A stretch of 64,000 nucleotides of DNA from Chloroflexota bacterium (GCA_016861025.1 BOKO01000014.1:79829-143828), one strand, 5' to 3'; counted from the stretch's first letter, positions 42,896-53,897 are shown. A program made the numbers and translations. The notes: generated by a model from the letters alone, not told the origin.

Positions 42896-43855
42896 ATGGC
42901 TGCCGTAACCGAGACGACGACTCAGCCCAGGGCGCAGACAAAACGCGGCAGGTCGAAAGTCCTGGCGCGTCGTGAAGCCATGTGGGGCTATCTCTTTATT
43001 TCCCCTTTCATCGTTGGCATCCTCGGCTTCACGTTGATCCCAACCGTTGCCACGCTTGTGATGAGCTTTACGAATTTCACGCTGAGCGGCGCGCCGACAT
43101 CTTTTATTGGCGTCACCAACTATCAGCGCCTCTTTCGAGACTCGCAGATCTGGTCATCGCTCCTGGTGACGGTGCGTTTTGCGGCGATTGCGCTGCCTGT
43201 CGGTTTGATCTTGCCATTGGGGCTTGCGCTGATGCTCAACAGCAAGTCGTTGCGCGCCAAGAGTCTCTTTCGTACACTCTTCTATTTTCCCTACATCGTT
43301 CCCTTTGTGGCGGCGATCTTTGTGTGGGGCGCGCTGCTCAACGCCGAGACAGGCTGGATCAATCAGTTTCTGCGTTGGGTGGGCGTGGCGAACCCACCGA
43401 ACTGGCTCAACAGCGTTGTCTGGATTTACCCTGCGCTGGTGATTTTGGGACTGTGGGGCATTGGCAACGCCATGTTGATTTTTCTGGCTTCGCTGCAGGG
43501 GGTGCCGACCGAATTGTATAACGCTGCCGAGATCGACGGCGCCGGCTGGTGGCAGAGCATGTGGAATGTGACGCTGCCGATGATCTCGCCGGTGATCTTT
43601 TACAACCTGACGCTATCCATCGTCGGTCTTTTTCAATACTTCACGGTTCCGCTTGTGCTCAATCAAGGCACCGGAGCGCCAGGCGGCACCACCATGTTCT
43701 ACAATCTTTACCTCTACAAGGTTTTCTTCACCTATCAGAACATGGCGTATGGCGCCACGATGGCGTGGCTGCTCTTTGTGATCATCCTGGTGGTGACGCT
43801 GGTGCTGTTCCGCACTTCTCGTTATTGGGTCTATTACGCAGCAGAAAATCGGTAG
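42896..43855 (+). CDS. Sugar ABC transporter permease (MalF/UgpA type)
   Basis: 319-residue membrane protein with six helices. N-terminal basic tail then AMWGYLFISPFIVGILGFTLIP. The EAA motif ELYNAAEIDGAGWWQSMWNVTLPMISP is complete. GGAAGGAG (42881-42888) lies 7 bases before ATG 42896, ruling out the longer frame that begins inside the hairpin. It pairs with the next permease and the preceding binding protein. No ATPase gene is in this operon, so a shared MsmK-like ATPase encoded elsewhere is expected. Confidence 0.92.
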   Translation: MAAVTETTTQPRAQTKRGRSKVLARREAMWGYLFISPFIVGILGFTLIPTVATLVMSFTNFTLSGAPTSFIGVTNYQRLFRDSQIWSSLLVTVRFAAIALPVGLILPLGLALMLNSKSLRAKSLFRTLFYFPYIVPFVAAIFVWGALLNAETGWINQFLRWVGVANPPNWLNSVVWIYPALVILGLWGIGNAMLIFLASLQGVPTELYNAAEIDGAGWWQSMWNVTLPMISPVIFYNLTLSIVGLFQYFTVPLVLNQGTGAPGGTTMFYNLYLYKVFFTYQNMAYGATMAWLLFVIILVVTLVLFRTSRYWVYYAAENR

Positions 43856-43905
43856 TGGGGTCGCCTCTTTACGGCGCGCTATGAGCTCTACGAAGGAGAT
43901 ATGTG

Positions 43906-44979
43906 ATGGCGGCGACAATGATTCAAGGTGAGCGACGGCGACAGCGCCCGATCAACTGGCGGGCGGTGCTTCGCTCGACCTTGATAACACTGATGATGTT
44001 GCTGTTTGCCTTTCTGTTTCTGCTTCCCTTCTTCAACATGGTCTTCACCTCGTTGAAAACGACAGCGCAAATGATGCAGCCGGGCGCGCCGGTGTGGCCC
44101 GCAATGCCCGGTGTGTTTGAATATAACGGTAAAGAGCTGGAACTGTACCGCGTGCCGATGCCCGACGGCAGTGTGCAGGATCTGGCGATCGTTCAGAAGG
44201 GGCGTCAGCAAAGCACCTTCATCGACCCGGACAACCCCGAAGCTGGCGAAATCGAGTGGAGCGGCTCCTGGCGTGCGCTGGAGCGTCCATGGCAGTGGCA
44301 CCCGGCGTGGAGCAACTACCGCGAGGCATGGGAAAAGATCGACTTTCCGATTCTGTTCCGCAACACACTTGGCATCGCACTGATCGGGCTGCTTGGCACC
44401 GTCGTTTCATCGACGCTGGTGGCGTATGGATTTGCACGTTTTCGCTTTCCCGGGCGCAGCCTGCTCTTCACGATCCTGATTTCCACAATCTTTTTGCCCG
44501 CTGCAGTGACAATCGTACCGACCTACGCCTTTTTCGTGACGATCGGGTGGGTCGGCTCGTGGCTGCCGCTGACCGTGCCGCACTTCTTCTCCAACGCCTA
44601 CAATGTCTTTCTGATGCGCCAGTACATGATGACGATCCCGCGGGAGATTGACGAGGCGGCGATGATGGATGGCGCCAATCCTTTCCGCATCTTGACCGCT
44701 GTGATTCTGCCGCAGTGTGTATCGGTCATGCTGGCGGTGGCGCTCTTTCATCTGGTGTTTGCCTGGAACGACTATTTTGGGCCGTTGATCTACCTCTCGA
44801 CGCGCTTTGACTTGCAGCCGATCGCCGTGGCGTTGCCGCGCTTCAACAATCTCTATGGCTCCAATCCGCCGCTGATCCAGGCGGCGTCGCTGATGGCGAT
44901 GGCGCTGCCCGTGCTGATTTTCTTTTTTGCGCAGCGCGTCTTTATTCAAGGTGTGGTGGTGACCGGTGTCGAAAAGTAA
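43906..44979 (+). CDS. Sugar ABC transporter permease (MalG/UgpE type) with large extracellular insert
   Basis: 357-residue permease. After the first helix it carries an extra hydrophilic segment of about 95 residues (about 55-150, with VFEYNGKELELYRVPMPDGSVQ) not present in short MalG-type permeases but seen in some long members. The EAA motif is EIDEAAMMDGANPFRILTAVILPQ. AAGGAG lies 7 bases before ATG 43906. The 3' end overlaps the next gene by 14 bases, so glycosidase and transporter are translationally linked. Confidence 0.9.
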   Translation: MAATMIQGERRRQRPINWRAVLRSTLITLMMLLFAFLFLLPFFNMVFTSLKTTAQMMQPGAPVWPAMPGVFEYNGKELELYRVPMPDGSVQDLAIVQKGRQQSTFIDPDNPEAGEIEWSGSWRALERPWQWHPAWSNYREAWEKIDFPILFRNTLGIALIGLLGTVVSSTLVAYGFARFRFPGRSLLFTILISTIFLPAAVTIVPTYAFFVTIGWVGSWLPLTVPHFFSNAYNVFLMRQYMMTIPREIDEAAMMDGANPFRILTAVILPQCVSVMLAVALFHLVFAWNDYFGPLIYLSTRFDLQPIAVALPRFNNLYGSNPPLIQAASLMAMALPVLIFFFAQRVFIQGVVVTGVEK

Positions 44980-46321
44980 AATCCTGGCTAGTTTACTGTT
45001 GACATGGTGGCTGATCGCCGGCTGCATGCCCGTGCAGCCCGGACCAGCGATCTCTGCACCATCGTCGGAAACAACAGCCGAAGCTGAGTCGGCTCCTGCC
45101 GGTGTCTTCATCGATCCATCCGTCGAACTTGGCGCGATCAGCCCCTACATCTTCGGCTCCAACTACGGGCCGTGGGTCTCGTTGCGCCCGGAGACGCTGC
45201 CGCTCGCCGAGGCGATGGGCGTCACGATGCTGCGCTGGCCCGGCGGCGCCTGGGGCGACACAAACACGGTCACGCCGCTACAGGTCGATCAATTCGTGGC
45301 GCTCGCACGGCGGTTGGGCGCTGAACCCTACATTCATGTGCGTTTTCTCAAAAGCACGCCGGACGCTGCGGCGGAGATGGTGCGCTACGCCAATGTCGAA
45401 AAAGGGTACAACATTCGCTTCTGGTCGATCGGCAACGAACCCAGTCTCTTCGAGGCGGCGGGCGACGGCTGGAACGCAGTCGAGTTCGCCGCCGAATGGC
45501 GCAACTTTGCAGAGGCGATGAAAGCAGTCGATCCTTCGATCCTGCTGCTCGGCCCGGAGATTCACCAGTTCAACGGCACGCCCAATGTCGATCCAAGGGA
45601 TAGCGCCGGCAACGACTGGCTGCGCACTTTCCTGGCAACAAACGGCGATCTGGTCGATGTCGTCACCGTGCACCGTTATCCTTTCCCTAACAACGCCGAA
45701 CGCACTTCCGCACAACCGGAGGAACTGCTGGCGGACAGCGCACAGTGGAACGGTCTGGTGCGTCGGCTGCGCGAGGTCGTGCGCGCCGAAACCGGGCGCG
45801 ACCTGCCCGTTGGCGTCACCGAGTTCAACTCGCACTGGAGCAATGCGGCTGGCGGCAAGACCACGCCCGACTCCTTTCTCAGCGCACTGTGGCTGGGCGA
45901 TGTGCTGGCGCGGCTGATCCAGGAGCGCGTCGAATACGCCAATCAATTTATCCTGGCGAGTGGCGTCGCCCAAGGGCACGGCATCTTCGAGCCATACCGG
46001 CCACGCCCCCCGTATTATGTTTATCTGCTTTATCAACAGTTTGGCGCGCAGCAAGTTGTCGCCCGGTCGGATGATCCGGCGGTGACGGCGATTGCGGCGC
46101 TGCGCGACGACGGCGCGTTGACCGTGATGCTGATCAACCGCAGCCCGGAAGCGATCACGCTGCCATTGACCGTTGCGGGGATGGAGGCGCCAACCGTGGG
46201 CGAGGTGTTTCTCTTTGACAGCACGCACAATGCGGAAGCGCTTGGCGCACAGACCATTGAACCGGGCGGACAGATCACGCTGCCTCCCGAGTCGATCACA
46301 CTCGTTGTGGCGCCGCTCTAG
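44966..46321 (+). CDS. Surface lipoprotein glycoside hydrolase (GH39/GH51-like, clan A)
   Basis: 451-residue TIM-barrel retaining glycosidase. Signal peptide with lipobox LIAGC (Cys20), so it is surface-anchored. The clan A residues are visible: acid/base Glu158 in WSIGNEPSLFE and nucleophile candidate Glu286 in VGVTEFNSHW. The MLRWPGGAWGDTNTV segment is like alpha-L-arabinofuranosidases. A beta-sandwich-like C-terminus follows. It begins at GTG 44966 inside the permease gene, 14 bases of overlap. It probably trims an oligosaccharide beside the transporter. Exact linkage unknown. Confidence 0.8.
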   Translation: MSKSKILASLLLTWWLIAGCMPVQPGPAISAPSSETTAEAESAPAGVFIDPSVELGAISPYIFGSNYGPWVSLRPETLPLAEAMGVTMLRWPGGAWGDTNTVTPLQVDQFVALARRLGAEPYIHVRFLKSTPDAAAEMVRYANVEKGYNIRFWSIGNEPSLFEAAGDGWNAVEFAAEWRNFAEAMKAVDPSILLLGPEIHQFNGTPNVDPRDSAGNDWLRTFLATNGDLVDVVTVHRYPFPNNAERTSAQPEELLADSAQWNGLVRRLREVVRAETGRDLPVGVTEFNSHWSNAAGGKTTPDSFLSALWLGDVLARLIQERVEYANQFILASGVAQGHGIFEPYRPRPPYYVYLLYQQFGAQQVVARSDDPAVTAIAALRDDGALTVMLINRSPEAITLPLTVAGMEAPTVGEVFLFDSTHNAEALGAQTIEPGGQITLPPESITLVVAPL

Positions 46322-46365
46322 AGGGTTGCGCTGTTAAAACCTGGCTATCAACTCACACTTTTGTG

Positions 46366-47430
46366 ATGATTCGTCTGATCTCCATTCTTCTCCTCTTGCT
46401 GGCAGTTGCAGGCGCTGCGATTGCGCCTGCCCCCGCCAGCAATTCTGCGGATACCATCATGACTTCAACCGTTAAAACGAACGGGAGCCAAATCATGCGC
46501 CCCGAAGTCACCATCTGGGCGCCCTATGCCAGCACGCTGGAAATCAACACGCTGACTGCCAACGCTGACCTGATTCGTGAGGTCAACTTCTTTTGGTATG
46601 AACTCGGCGGCGACGGACGGATTGTTGGCGGCGTCAAAAATCGGGCGGCGCTAGATCAAGTGCGAGCAGCTAGGATGCGCGTGCTGCCATCGATTGTCAA
46701 CCGCGGTTTCAGCCGCGACGCCGTGCTGACGGCAATCGGGACACCCGCGGCCCGTCGAGAGCATATCGCCGCCATCGTCGAGCTGGTCGAGACGAACGGC
46801 TACGACGGCATCGACATCGACTACGAGAGTTTGTTTCCTGAAGATCGCGAGACGTTTACGATCTTCATCGAGGAGCTGGCCGCCGCCCTACATGCCATCG
46901 ACAAACAGCTCTCCATCGCCGTCCATGCCAAGACCGACGACGCCGGTTCATGGGGTGGGCCTGCTGCGCAGGATTGGGCAAGGCTGGGGGCGGTGGTCGA
47001 TTATTTCAAGATCATGACCTATGACTATCACCACGGCGCCAGCGCTGCGGGTCCGATTGCGCCGGTGACCTGGATCAACGATGTGCTTTCTTACGCAGCG
47101 ACAGTCGCACCGCCAGCCAAGACCTATGCGGGCATCCATTTCTACGGCTACGAATGGGTCGGCCAGAGCGGTAGAGGCATCGAATGGCAGCAGGCAATGA
47201 AGACGGCGCAGCTTCGCAACGCTGCGATCCAGCGCGACGAATCGGGCGAGGCATGGTTCACCTTCGACGATGGGCGCTTCACCATCTACTTCGCCGATGC
47301 GGAAAATCTACGCGTCAAGCTGGCTGCAATTTCCGCTGCACACCCTGACATTGCCGGCATCGCCATTTGGCGGCTGGGCGGCGAAGACCCGGAGAACTGG
47401 CAGGCGATTCGGGAATGGGTGGAGCGGTAG
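46366..47430 (+). CDS. Secreted GH18-like glycoside hydrolase
   Basis: 354-residue TIM-barrel protein with a signal peptide (residues 1-24, LISILLLLLAVAGAAIAPAPA). The GH18 signature DGIDIDYE at 147-154 supplies Asp147, Asp150, Asp152 and proton donor Glu154. The later segment VVDYFKIMTYDYHHGASAAGP matches the GH18 substrate-side MxYD motif. It likely cleaves chitin, peptidoglycan or another GlcNAc polymer, possibly as a SLEB/YaaH-type cortical lysin. It lies 44 bases after the lipoprotein glycosidase in the same operon. No clear Shine-Dalgarno site precedes ATG 46366, with GTG 46363 an alternative. Confidence 0.85.
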   Translation: MIRLISILLLLLAVAGAAIAPAPASNSADTIMTSTVKTNGSQIMRPEVTIWAPYASTLEINTLTANADLIREVNFFWYELGGDGRIVGGVKNRAALDQVRAARMRVLPSIVNRGFSRDAVLTAIGTPAARREHIAAIVELVETNGYDGIDIDYESLFPEDRETFTIFIEELAAALHAIDKQLSIAVHAKTDDAGSWGGPAAQDWARLGAVVDYFKIMTYDYHHGASAAGPIAPVTWINDVLSYAATVAPPAKTYAGIHFYGYEWVGQSGRGIEWQQAMKTAQLRNAAIQRDESGEAWFTFDDGRFTIYFADAENLRVKLAAISAAHPDIAGIAIWRLGGEDPENWQAIREWVER

Positions 47431-47444
47431 AGCGAAAAACGCAA

Positions 47445-47473
47445 TTGTCGTTTGCAGATTCCTCTCGTATAAT
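47445..47473 (+). promoter_or_regulatory. Promoter of the SH3b-PA14 gene
   Basis: TTGTCG (47445-47450), 17-base spacer and a perfect TATAAT (47468-47473), 120 bases before the ATG at 47594, so this gene starts its own transcript. Confidence 0.65.
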
Positions 47474-47593
47474 GATAGCGCGCATTTGAAACCGATCAGG
47501 AGATGTCTGCCCTGCGTCGCGCATCACCAAGTTGAATCTGCTCGACTATCGCATCCTGGCGCAGCATCGTCCCCAACCAAGGTGGTTTGCACC

Positions 47594-48814
47594 ATGAATC
47601 GAACCAACAATCGCCTGCTCCTGCGCCTGTCCTTTGTGCTTATAGCGCTCGTGCTGTTTGCGATGCTGGCCGAAAAAACGGCGGAGGCAGCGCCGCACTC
47701 TGCACCGGTGGCGCAACTTGGCGGAACCGTCGCCGTTGCGCGCGTGGATGCGGTCAATGTTCGCTCTGGCCCGAGCACCGGATTTCCGGTGGTCGGTGTG
47801 CTCTCCTTTGGACAGAGCTGTCCCGTGATCGGTCGCGACACCTTCAGTGGTTGGTGGCTATTGCAATGTCCCGCCAATCTAACCGGCTGGGTTTCGCCTG
47901 ACCTTGTGAATATCATTGGCGACCCCAACAGTGTGCCGCTTTACACAGTCACCGGGCCAATGCCGGCCCCAGTGCAGCCAACTCCTGCGCCGCCGCAACC
48001 GATGGGGTGGAGTGCATCGTACTTTGCCAACCGTGATCTGCAAGGCAGCCCGGTTCTGGCGTTGACCGTACCCGACATCAACTTCAACTGGGGGTTTGGC
48101 AGCCCCGGCCCGACTGTGCCGGTGGACTTTTTCTCAGCGCGCTTCCAGCGCACAATGACGATGGCGCCGGGCTTTTATCTGTTCACGCTTGGTATGGATG
48201 ATGGTGCGCGTCTCTTTATCGACGGTGAGATGATCCTGAATGACTGGCGCGTCGGCTCCTTTCGCCAGTTAGGGGCGGTGCGCTATATCGATGGCAACCC
48301 GCACACTTACGTGGTCGAATATTTTGAGGACACCGGTCAGGCCGCCCTGCAATTGACAATCACGCCGACGGCGCCGCCACAACCACAGCCGCAACAGCCG
48401 CAGCCCGGTCCGGGCGCTATTCCACAGAATCAGTGGCTGGCGCAGTATTTCAACAACACTGATTTGGCTGGCGGCCCGTTGGTGACGCAGTTCGTGCCGC
48501 GCGGCGCATTCCCGCTCGACCTGGATTGGGGGTATGGCTCGCCTGCGCCGGGCATCAACGCCGATTATTTCTCGGCGCGCTTCGAGGGCGTCTTCTACTT
48601 CGACGCCGGCGACTATCAATTCTTTGCGCGCGCCGACGATGGTGTGCGGCTCTATATCAACAACATCCTGGTCATCGACGCCTGGTGGGATGGATTCAAG
48701 GAGCCGACCAACACCTTCCGCCGGATAGGCAGCGGCAACCACACGATCCGCATTGAGTTTTATGAACGCACCGGCGCTGCGTTTGTGCGCGCCTGGTGGT
48801 CGCGCTTCAATTGA
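47594..48814 (+). CDS. Secreted SH3b-PA14-PA14 protein
   Basis: 406 residues: signal peptide (residues about 1-34), a bacterial SH3 domain with VDAVNVRSGPSTGFPVVGVL (about 45-110), then two PA14 domains joined by Pro/Gln linkers. PA14 domains: WSASYFANRDLQGSPVL to the first end, and QWLAQYFNNTDLAGGPLVT to the second, each with YFSARF and the AYIDGVLVI-type acidic loop (DDGARLFIDGEMI, DDGVRLYINNILVI). SH3b suggests cell-wall attachment; PA14 suggests carbohydrate binding. No catalytic domain is present, so it is likely an adhesin or wall-associated binding module. AAGGTGG precedes the ATG. Confidence 0.82.
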   Translation: MNRTNNRLLLRLSFVLIALVLFAMLAEKTAEAAPHSAPVAQLGGTVAVARVDAVNVRSGPSTGFPVVGVLSFGQSCPVIGRDTFSGWWLLQCPANLTGWVSPDLVNIIGDPNSVPLYTVTGPMPAPVQPTPAPPQPMGWSASYFANRDLQGSPVLALTVPDINFNWGFGSPGPTVPVDFFSARFQRTMTMAPGFYLFTLGMDDGARLFIDGEMILNDWRVGSFRQLGAVRYIDGNPHTYVVEYFEDTGQAALQLTITPTAPPQPQPQQPQPGPGAIPQNQWLAQYFNNTDLAGGPLVTQFVPRGAFPLDLDWGYGSPAPGINADYFSARFEGVFYFDAGDYQFFARADDGVRLYINNILVIDAWWDGFKEPTNTFRRIGSGNHTIRIEFYERTGAAFVRAWWSRFN

Positions 48815-48821
48815 GACGCCC

Positions 48822-48880
48822 AAAAGCCAGTTGATGAAAATTGATGAAAATCAAGACGTTCATCAACTGGCTTTTTCTTG
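48822..48880 (+). terminator. Intrinsic terminator after the SH3b-PA14 gene
   Basis: AAAAGCCAGTTGATGAA pairs perfectly with TTCATCAACTGGCTTTT over a 20-base loop, followed by TTCTTG; begins 7 bases past the stop. Confidence 0.8.
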
Positions 48881-48907
48881 AACTGAAAGGGTGCGCCTGG
48901 TGAACCC

Positions 48908-50778
<1,871 letters not shown>

Positions 50779-50782
<4 letters not shown>

Positions 50783-50895
50783 CAAACCAACATCCACAGC
50801 GCAAGCACTATAAACGAGAGCGCCAACACAGCGAGTTTCCAGACGTCGATGCCGATATCGACAAAGGGGCGGCGTCGAAAAGGATTGTCGTTCAT
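50779..50895 (-). CDS. 38-residue single-helix membrane peptide
   Basis: An ORF too short for usual gene calling. It encodes a basic N-terminus (NDNPFRRRPF) and one long hydrophobic helix (VWKLAVLALSFIVLALWMLVC). Its ATG (50895-50893) overlaps the stop of the upstream helix-hairpin-helix gene as ATGA, and AGGAG lies 12 bases upstream. The coupling makes translation likely. It could be a subunit or regulator of the membrane-anchored partner. No family recognised. Confidence 0.65.
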
Positions 50896-52127
50896 GGCTG
50901 GCAAGGCTCCTGACGACCGATGACAGCCAGCCTGGCAGCCTGGGCGCGCCAACGTTCGACATCGACGGCTGCGCTTCCTGGCGTAAGGGTGAGCAGGCGC
51001 AGCTCATCCGGCGATAAGGCGGCCAGGCGCTCAAATGTGGTGACGCCGGCCACGCGCAATCTCTGCGCCTGTTCAAGCGTCAAGCCTTCGATGCGCGTCA
51101 GATCATCGGCGTCTGGCGCCCTCACGCCGATCTCGGTTGCGGGCATTTCCCTCCCCGTAACGATCGCCCTTACCTGGCGCATGAACTGCGCCATTGCCTG
51201 CACAAGCCGTACAAGAATACGTTCCATGCGTCCAATAGTTGGCGTGGGGGGGACCCGGGTTTGCGCCGCATGTAACGGCTTTTCCGCCATGACGTCTTTC
51301 TTCGCCTCAGCAGATGCTCTGTTCAACGTTGAGATCAGCTCATTGATTGACATCGCCAGCGCGTCGAGGTCCTCGCTTGTGATTGCTTGATGGGCGGCTG
51401 CGGAGGCCTGGGCGGTCGTCTGCGGATTCTCCACGGGACGTTGGTTTGTATAACCATTGGCATAGACGACATTGACCGTTTGGCGGTGAAGATCAGATGT
51501 TGGCGGGGCATTTGGGGGTGGCGCGACAGCGTCCTGCACTGTGGGCGGCTGTGTTGCAACAGGATGTTGAATCACCGCCATTGCACTGGCGGCGGCTTCA
51601 GTGGATTGGCTGCCCTGCACCGGCGAGGATGCGGGCGGTTGTGATTGTGGTTTGGCGTCAGCCGGCGACGCTGGTTGCGATACAGCGACCGACCGAAACG
51701 GTATGACCAACGATGACGCTTGTTGCATGCTGCCCGGTTCTTGCACCTTTGCCGGCGCAGACGATTCTCGGTTGGGCGGAGATTTCATCGCGGCGGCAAC
51801 GGCGGAGACCGAAGGCTGCGCCGTTCGCACGCTGTTTGGAGCTGGTGATGCGGGTTGTTCACTTGCAGGCTGCGCTGGCTCCTCTGTCTCCAGATAGACG
51901 TGAGGACTTTCAAATTGTGGTTCACCCCAATCGTGTGTGGTCGTAGCAACAGCCTGCGATGGGGTGGCAGCGGCGGCGTAAGTGCGCACAGCAGCTTCCA
52001 GTTCGGCAATGCGCCGGTCGCGGATCGCCATCCGTCTGCGCCGAAAGTATAACCACTCCCAGAGGGTTGATATGCTGAAACCGATCAAAAAACCGGCAAG
52101 AAGATACCACCAGAAAGCCTCGGTCAT
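50892..52127 (-). CDS. Membrane-anchored protein with disordered linker and helix-hairpin-helix domain
   Basis: 411 residues: an N-terminal membrane helix (FWWYLLAGFLIGFSISTLWEWLYF) after a 3-residue tail, then RRRR and a short coiled segment (RDRRIAELEAAVRTYAA), then about 260 residues of Ala/Pro/Gln/Ser-rich low complexity. A C-terminal helical part ends in a double helix-hairpin-helix-like motif (DADDLTRIEGLTLEQAQRLRVAGVTTFERLAAL), of the type found in DUF4332 proteins. GGAGGAC precedes the ATG. The layout is topologically unusual: HhH modules normally bind DNA or RNA. The protein is coupled to the 38-residue gene. Function unknown. Confidence 0.75.
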   Translation of the reverse strand: MTEAFWWYLLAGFLIGFSISTLWEWLYFRRRRMAIRDRRIAELEAAVRTYAAAATPSQAVATTTHDWGEPQFESPHVYLETEEPAQPASEQPASPAPNSVRTAQPSVSAVAAAMKSPPNRESSAPAKVQEPGSMQQASSLVIPFRSVAVSQPASPADAKPQSQPPASSPVQGSQSTEAAASAMAVIQHPVATQPPTVQDAVAPPPNAPPTSDLHRQTVNVVYANGYTNQRPVENPQTTAQASAAAHQAITSEDLDALAMSINELISTLNRASAEAKKDVMAEKPLHAAQTRVPPTPTIGRMERILVRLVQAMAQFMRQVRAIVTGREMPATEIGVRAPDADDLTRIEGLTLEQAQRLRVAGVTTFERLAALSPDELRLLTLTPGSAAVDVERWRAQAARLAVIGRQEPCQP

Positions 52128-52246
52128 TTTGTCGTCCTCCATAGGGCCAGCCGCACACAAGCGCCCAGGATTCACGCGGAGCCATTCAAGTCAACGTAAT
52201 CATACAACGCGCCGATCGAGATGTCAACGATTTTGTATATTGCACA

Positions 52247-53035
52247 TTATGTCGCTGCCTGTCGTCGTTGCCGCGCCGCCTCAAAAAGGATCACCGAGCC
52301 AGCGATGGCGGCGTTGAGGGATTCACCGTGCCCGTGCATTGGGATGATGATTGTGTTGCTGCGGGCGCGCGCTTCCATGCTGGGGCCATGCGCTTCGTTG
52401 CAAACCACCAACGCGCATGGTGGACGCCAATCTATCGCGGTGTAATCCAGGGATGAATGTGCATCCGCCAGGTAGCAACGCATTTCTGGCGGCAGCAACG
52501 AATCGACGGCGCCCCACGTAGCACAGACACGGATCGGCAGCCGGAAGTGGGCGCCCATGCCGGCGCGCACGACTTTATCGTTGAAAGGATCGACGGCGGC
52601 GGGTGCAAAGACCACGCCGTCACAGCCGGCGGCCTCGGCGCTGCGGATCAGCGTGCCGGCATTGCCCGGATCGCCGACGCCGTCCAAGATCAGGAGCAGA
52701 GTAGGATGTTTGGGCCAGGCAAGCTGTGGCAGCGGCAGCACGCCAGCAATGCCTTGCGGCGTCGTTGTCTCGCTCAAGCTGGCAAAGACGGCGGAAGTGC
52801 ACGCAATGCACTCGCAACCGGCTGCCTGCATCTCCGCCAGCAACCGTTGCCCCTCGACCGAGGTCAGATCATCAGGCGAGTAGAAGATCGTTGTGGGTTG
52901 CACACCGCTGCGCCAGGCGTCGGAGAGCAGCCGCACCCCCTCGATGAGCAGACGCCCGGCTGCCTGGCGTCCTTTGCGCGTCAGAAGTTTTCGAGCATCT
53001 TTGATTCGTTGGTTGGCTGTGCTGGTGATCATCAT
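52247..53035 (-). CDS. SpoU/TrmH family RNA 2'-O-methyltransferase
   Basis: 262-residue SPOUT methyltransferase acting on rRNA or tRNA 2'-hydroxyls. The substrate-binding N-terminal part starts with SQ-like TANQRIKDARKLL. The knotted SAM domain has LILDGVGDPGNAGTLIRSAEAAGCDGVV, CALVVCNEAHGPS and the late IPMHGHGESLNAAIAGSVILFEAAR motif, all three SPOUT motifs. The transcript starts behind a terminator at 53035-53073 that closes the infC operon, so this gene has its own promoter or depends on read-through. Confidence 0.92.
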   Translation of the reverse strand: MMITSTANQRIKDARKLLTRKGRQAAGRLLIEGVRLLSDAWRSGVQPTTIFYSPDDLTSVEGQRLLAEMQAAGCECIACTSAVFASLSETTTPQGIAGVLPLPQLAWPKHPTLLLILDGVGDPGNAGTLIRSAEAAGCDGVVFAPAAVDPFNDKVVRAGMGAHFRLPIRVCATWGAVDSLLPPEMRCYLADAHSSLDYTAIDWRPPCALVVCNEAHGPSMEARARSNTIIIPMHGHGESLNAAIAGSVILFEAARQRRQAAT

Positions 53036-53073
53036 AAAACAAATCCGGTAGGAGCTATGGCGCTCCTACCGGA
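53036..53073 (-). terminator. Terminator of the infC-rpmI-rplT operon
   Basis: On the minus strand ATCCGGTAGGAGC pairs with GCTCCTACCGGAT over a 6-base loop, followed by TTGTTTT that reaches the ATG of the next gene. Confidence 0.75.
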
Positions 53074-53117
53074 TAAGTGTGCGTGGGAAGATGCAATTTG
53101 GCAAACGTAGCGAGAAG

Positions 53118-53474
53118 TCAGTTCAATTGCGCCCTGGCAACGTTGGCAAGTTGGGCAAAGGTGGCGGCGTCGTTAGCGGCGATGCTGGCCAACACTTTGC
53201 GGTCAACCTGCACATCCGCCTTTTTCAGACCGTGAATGAACTGGCTGTAGTTGAGGCCATTTTGCCGGGCCGCAGCATTGATGCGCTGAATCCACAGGCT
53301 GCGGAAATCGCGCTTACGATTGCGGCGGTCGCGATAGGCGTAAAAGAGGGACTTGAGCATGGCTTCATTGGCGCGGCGAAACAGCTTGGAGCGCGTGCCA
53401 TATTGTCCCTTCGTGAATTTCAGCACCTTCTTGTGGCGCCGATGTGCATAAACCTTTGGTCTTGAACGTGGCAT
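53118..53474 (-). CDS. rplT: 50S ribosomal protein L20
   Basis: 118-residue rRNA-binding protein of the large subunit that also regulates its operon in other bacteria. It has the long basic N-terminal helix (MPRSRPKVYAHRRHKKVLKFTKGQYGTRSKLFRRANEAMLKS) and the C-terminal LNYSQFIHGLKKADVQVDRKVLASIA block. AAAGGAT precedes the ATG. Third gene of infC-rpmI-rplT. Confidence 0.97.
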   Translation of the reverse strand: MPRSRPKVYAHRRHKKVLKFTKGQYGTRSKLFRRANEAMLKSLFYAYRDRRNRKRDFRSLWIQRINAAARQNGLNYSQFIHGLKKADVQVDRKVLASIAANDAATFAQLANVARAQLN

Positions 53475-53576
53475 ATTTCATTTATCCTTTCGTGGCGGCG
53501 GGCTGAAGCGATCTCTGGGCGCTCTCAGCCGCTTATGGCCGGTCACGTGCGGTGATTTTGATCAACGTTTCCGTCG

Positions 53577-53602
53577 AACCAGGCGCTAAGTGTCGCCTGG
53601 TT
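53577..53602 (-). promoter_or_regulatory. Hairpin between rpmI and rplT
   Basis: AACCAGGCG pairs with CGCCTGGTT around an 8-base loop, 4 bases after the rpmI stop in transcription direction. No T-tract follows, so it is probably an mRNA structure, possibly an L20 binding or processing site. Confidence 0.45.
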
Positions 53603-53605
53603 CAC

Positions 53606-53812
53606 TTATTTGGCGGCGTCGCCAGCGGTGGCTTTCACCTGCTTGATGATGTATTTGACATCGCTCGAGACAGCATGGCGGAAGTCACTGTTCTTGCTTG
53701 CTTTCTTGCGACGGCGCAAGTGCGAACGGCCGGCGAGCATACGCATGACCTTGCCGTTCTTGGTCAGGCGAAAACGCTTAGCCGTTCCCTTATGGGTTTT
53801 CATTTTCGGCAT
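53606..53812 (-). CDS. rpmI: 50S ribosomal protein L35
   Basis: 68-residue basic protein with the typical MPKMKTHKGTAKRFRLTKNGKVMR opening, then RSHLRRRKKASKN. AAGGAGG before the ATG. Its gene order between infC and rplT is universal. Confidence 0.96.
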   Translation of the reverse strand: MPKMKTHKGTAKRFRLTKNGKVMRMLAGRSHLRRRKKASKNSDFRHAVSSDVKYIIKQVKATAGDAAK

Positions 53813-53897
53813 AATGGCCTCCTTTTTCTGTCATTTATCTCGTGTTGCTGCCAAAATTTGCATCCAACCTGATATGCGGTCTCCCACGCAAACAATC

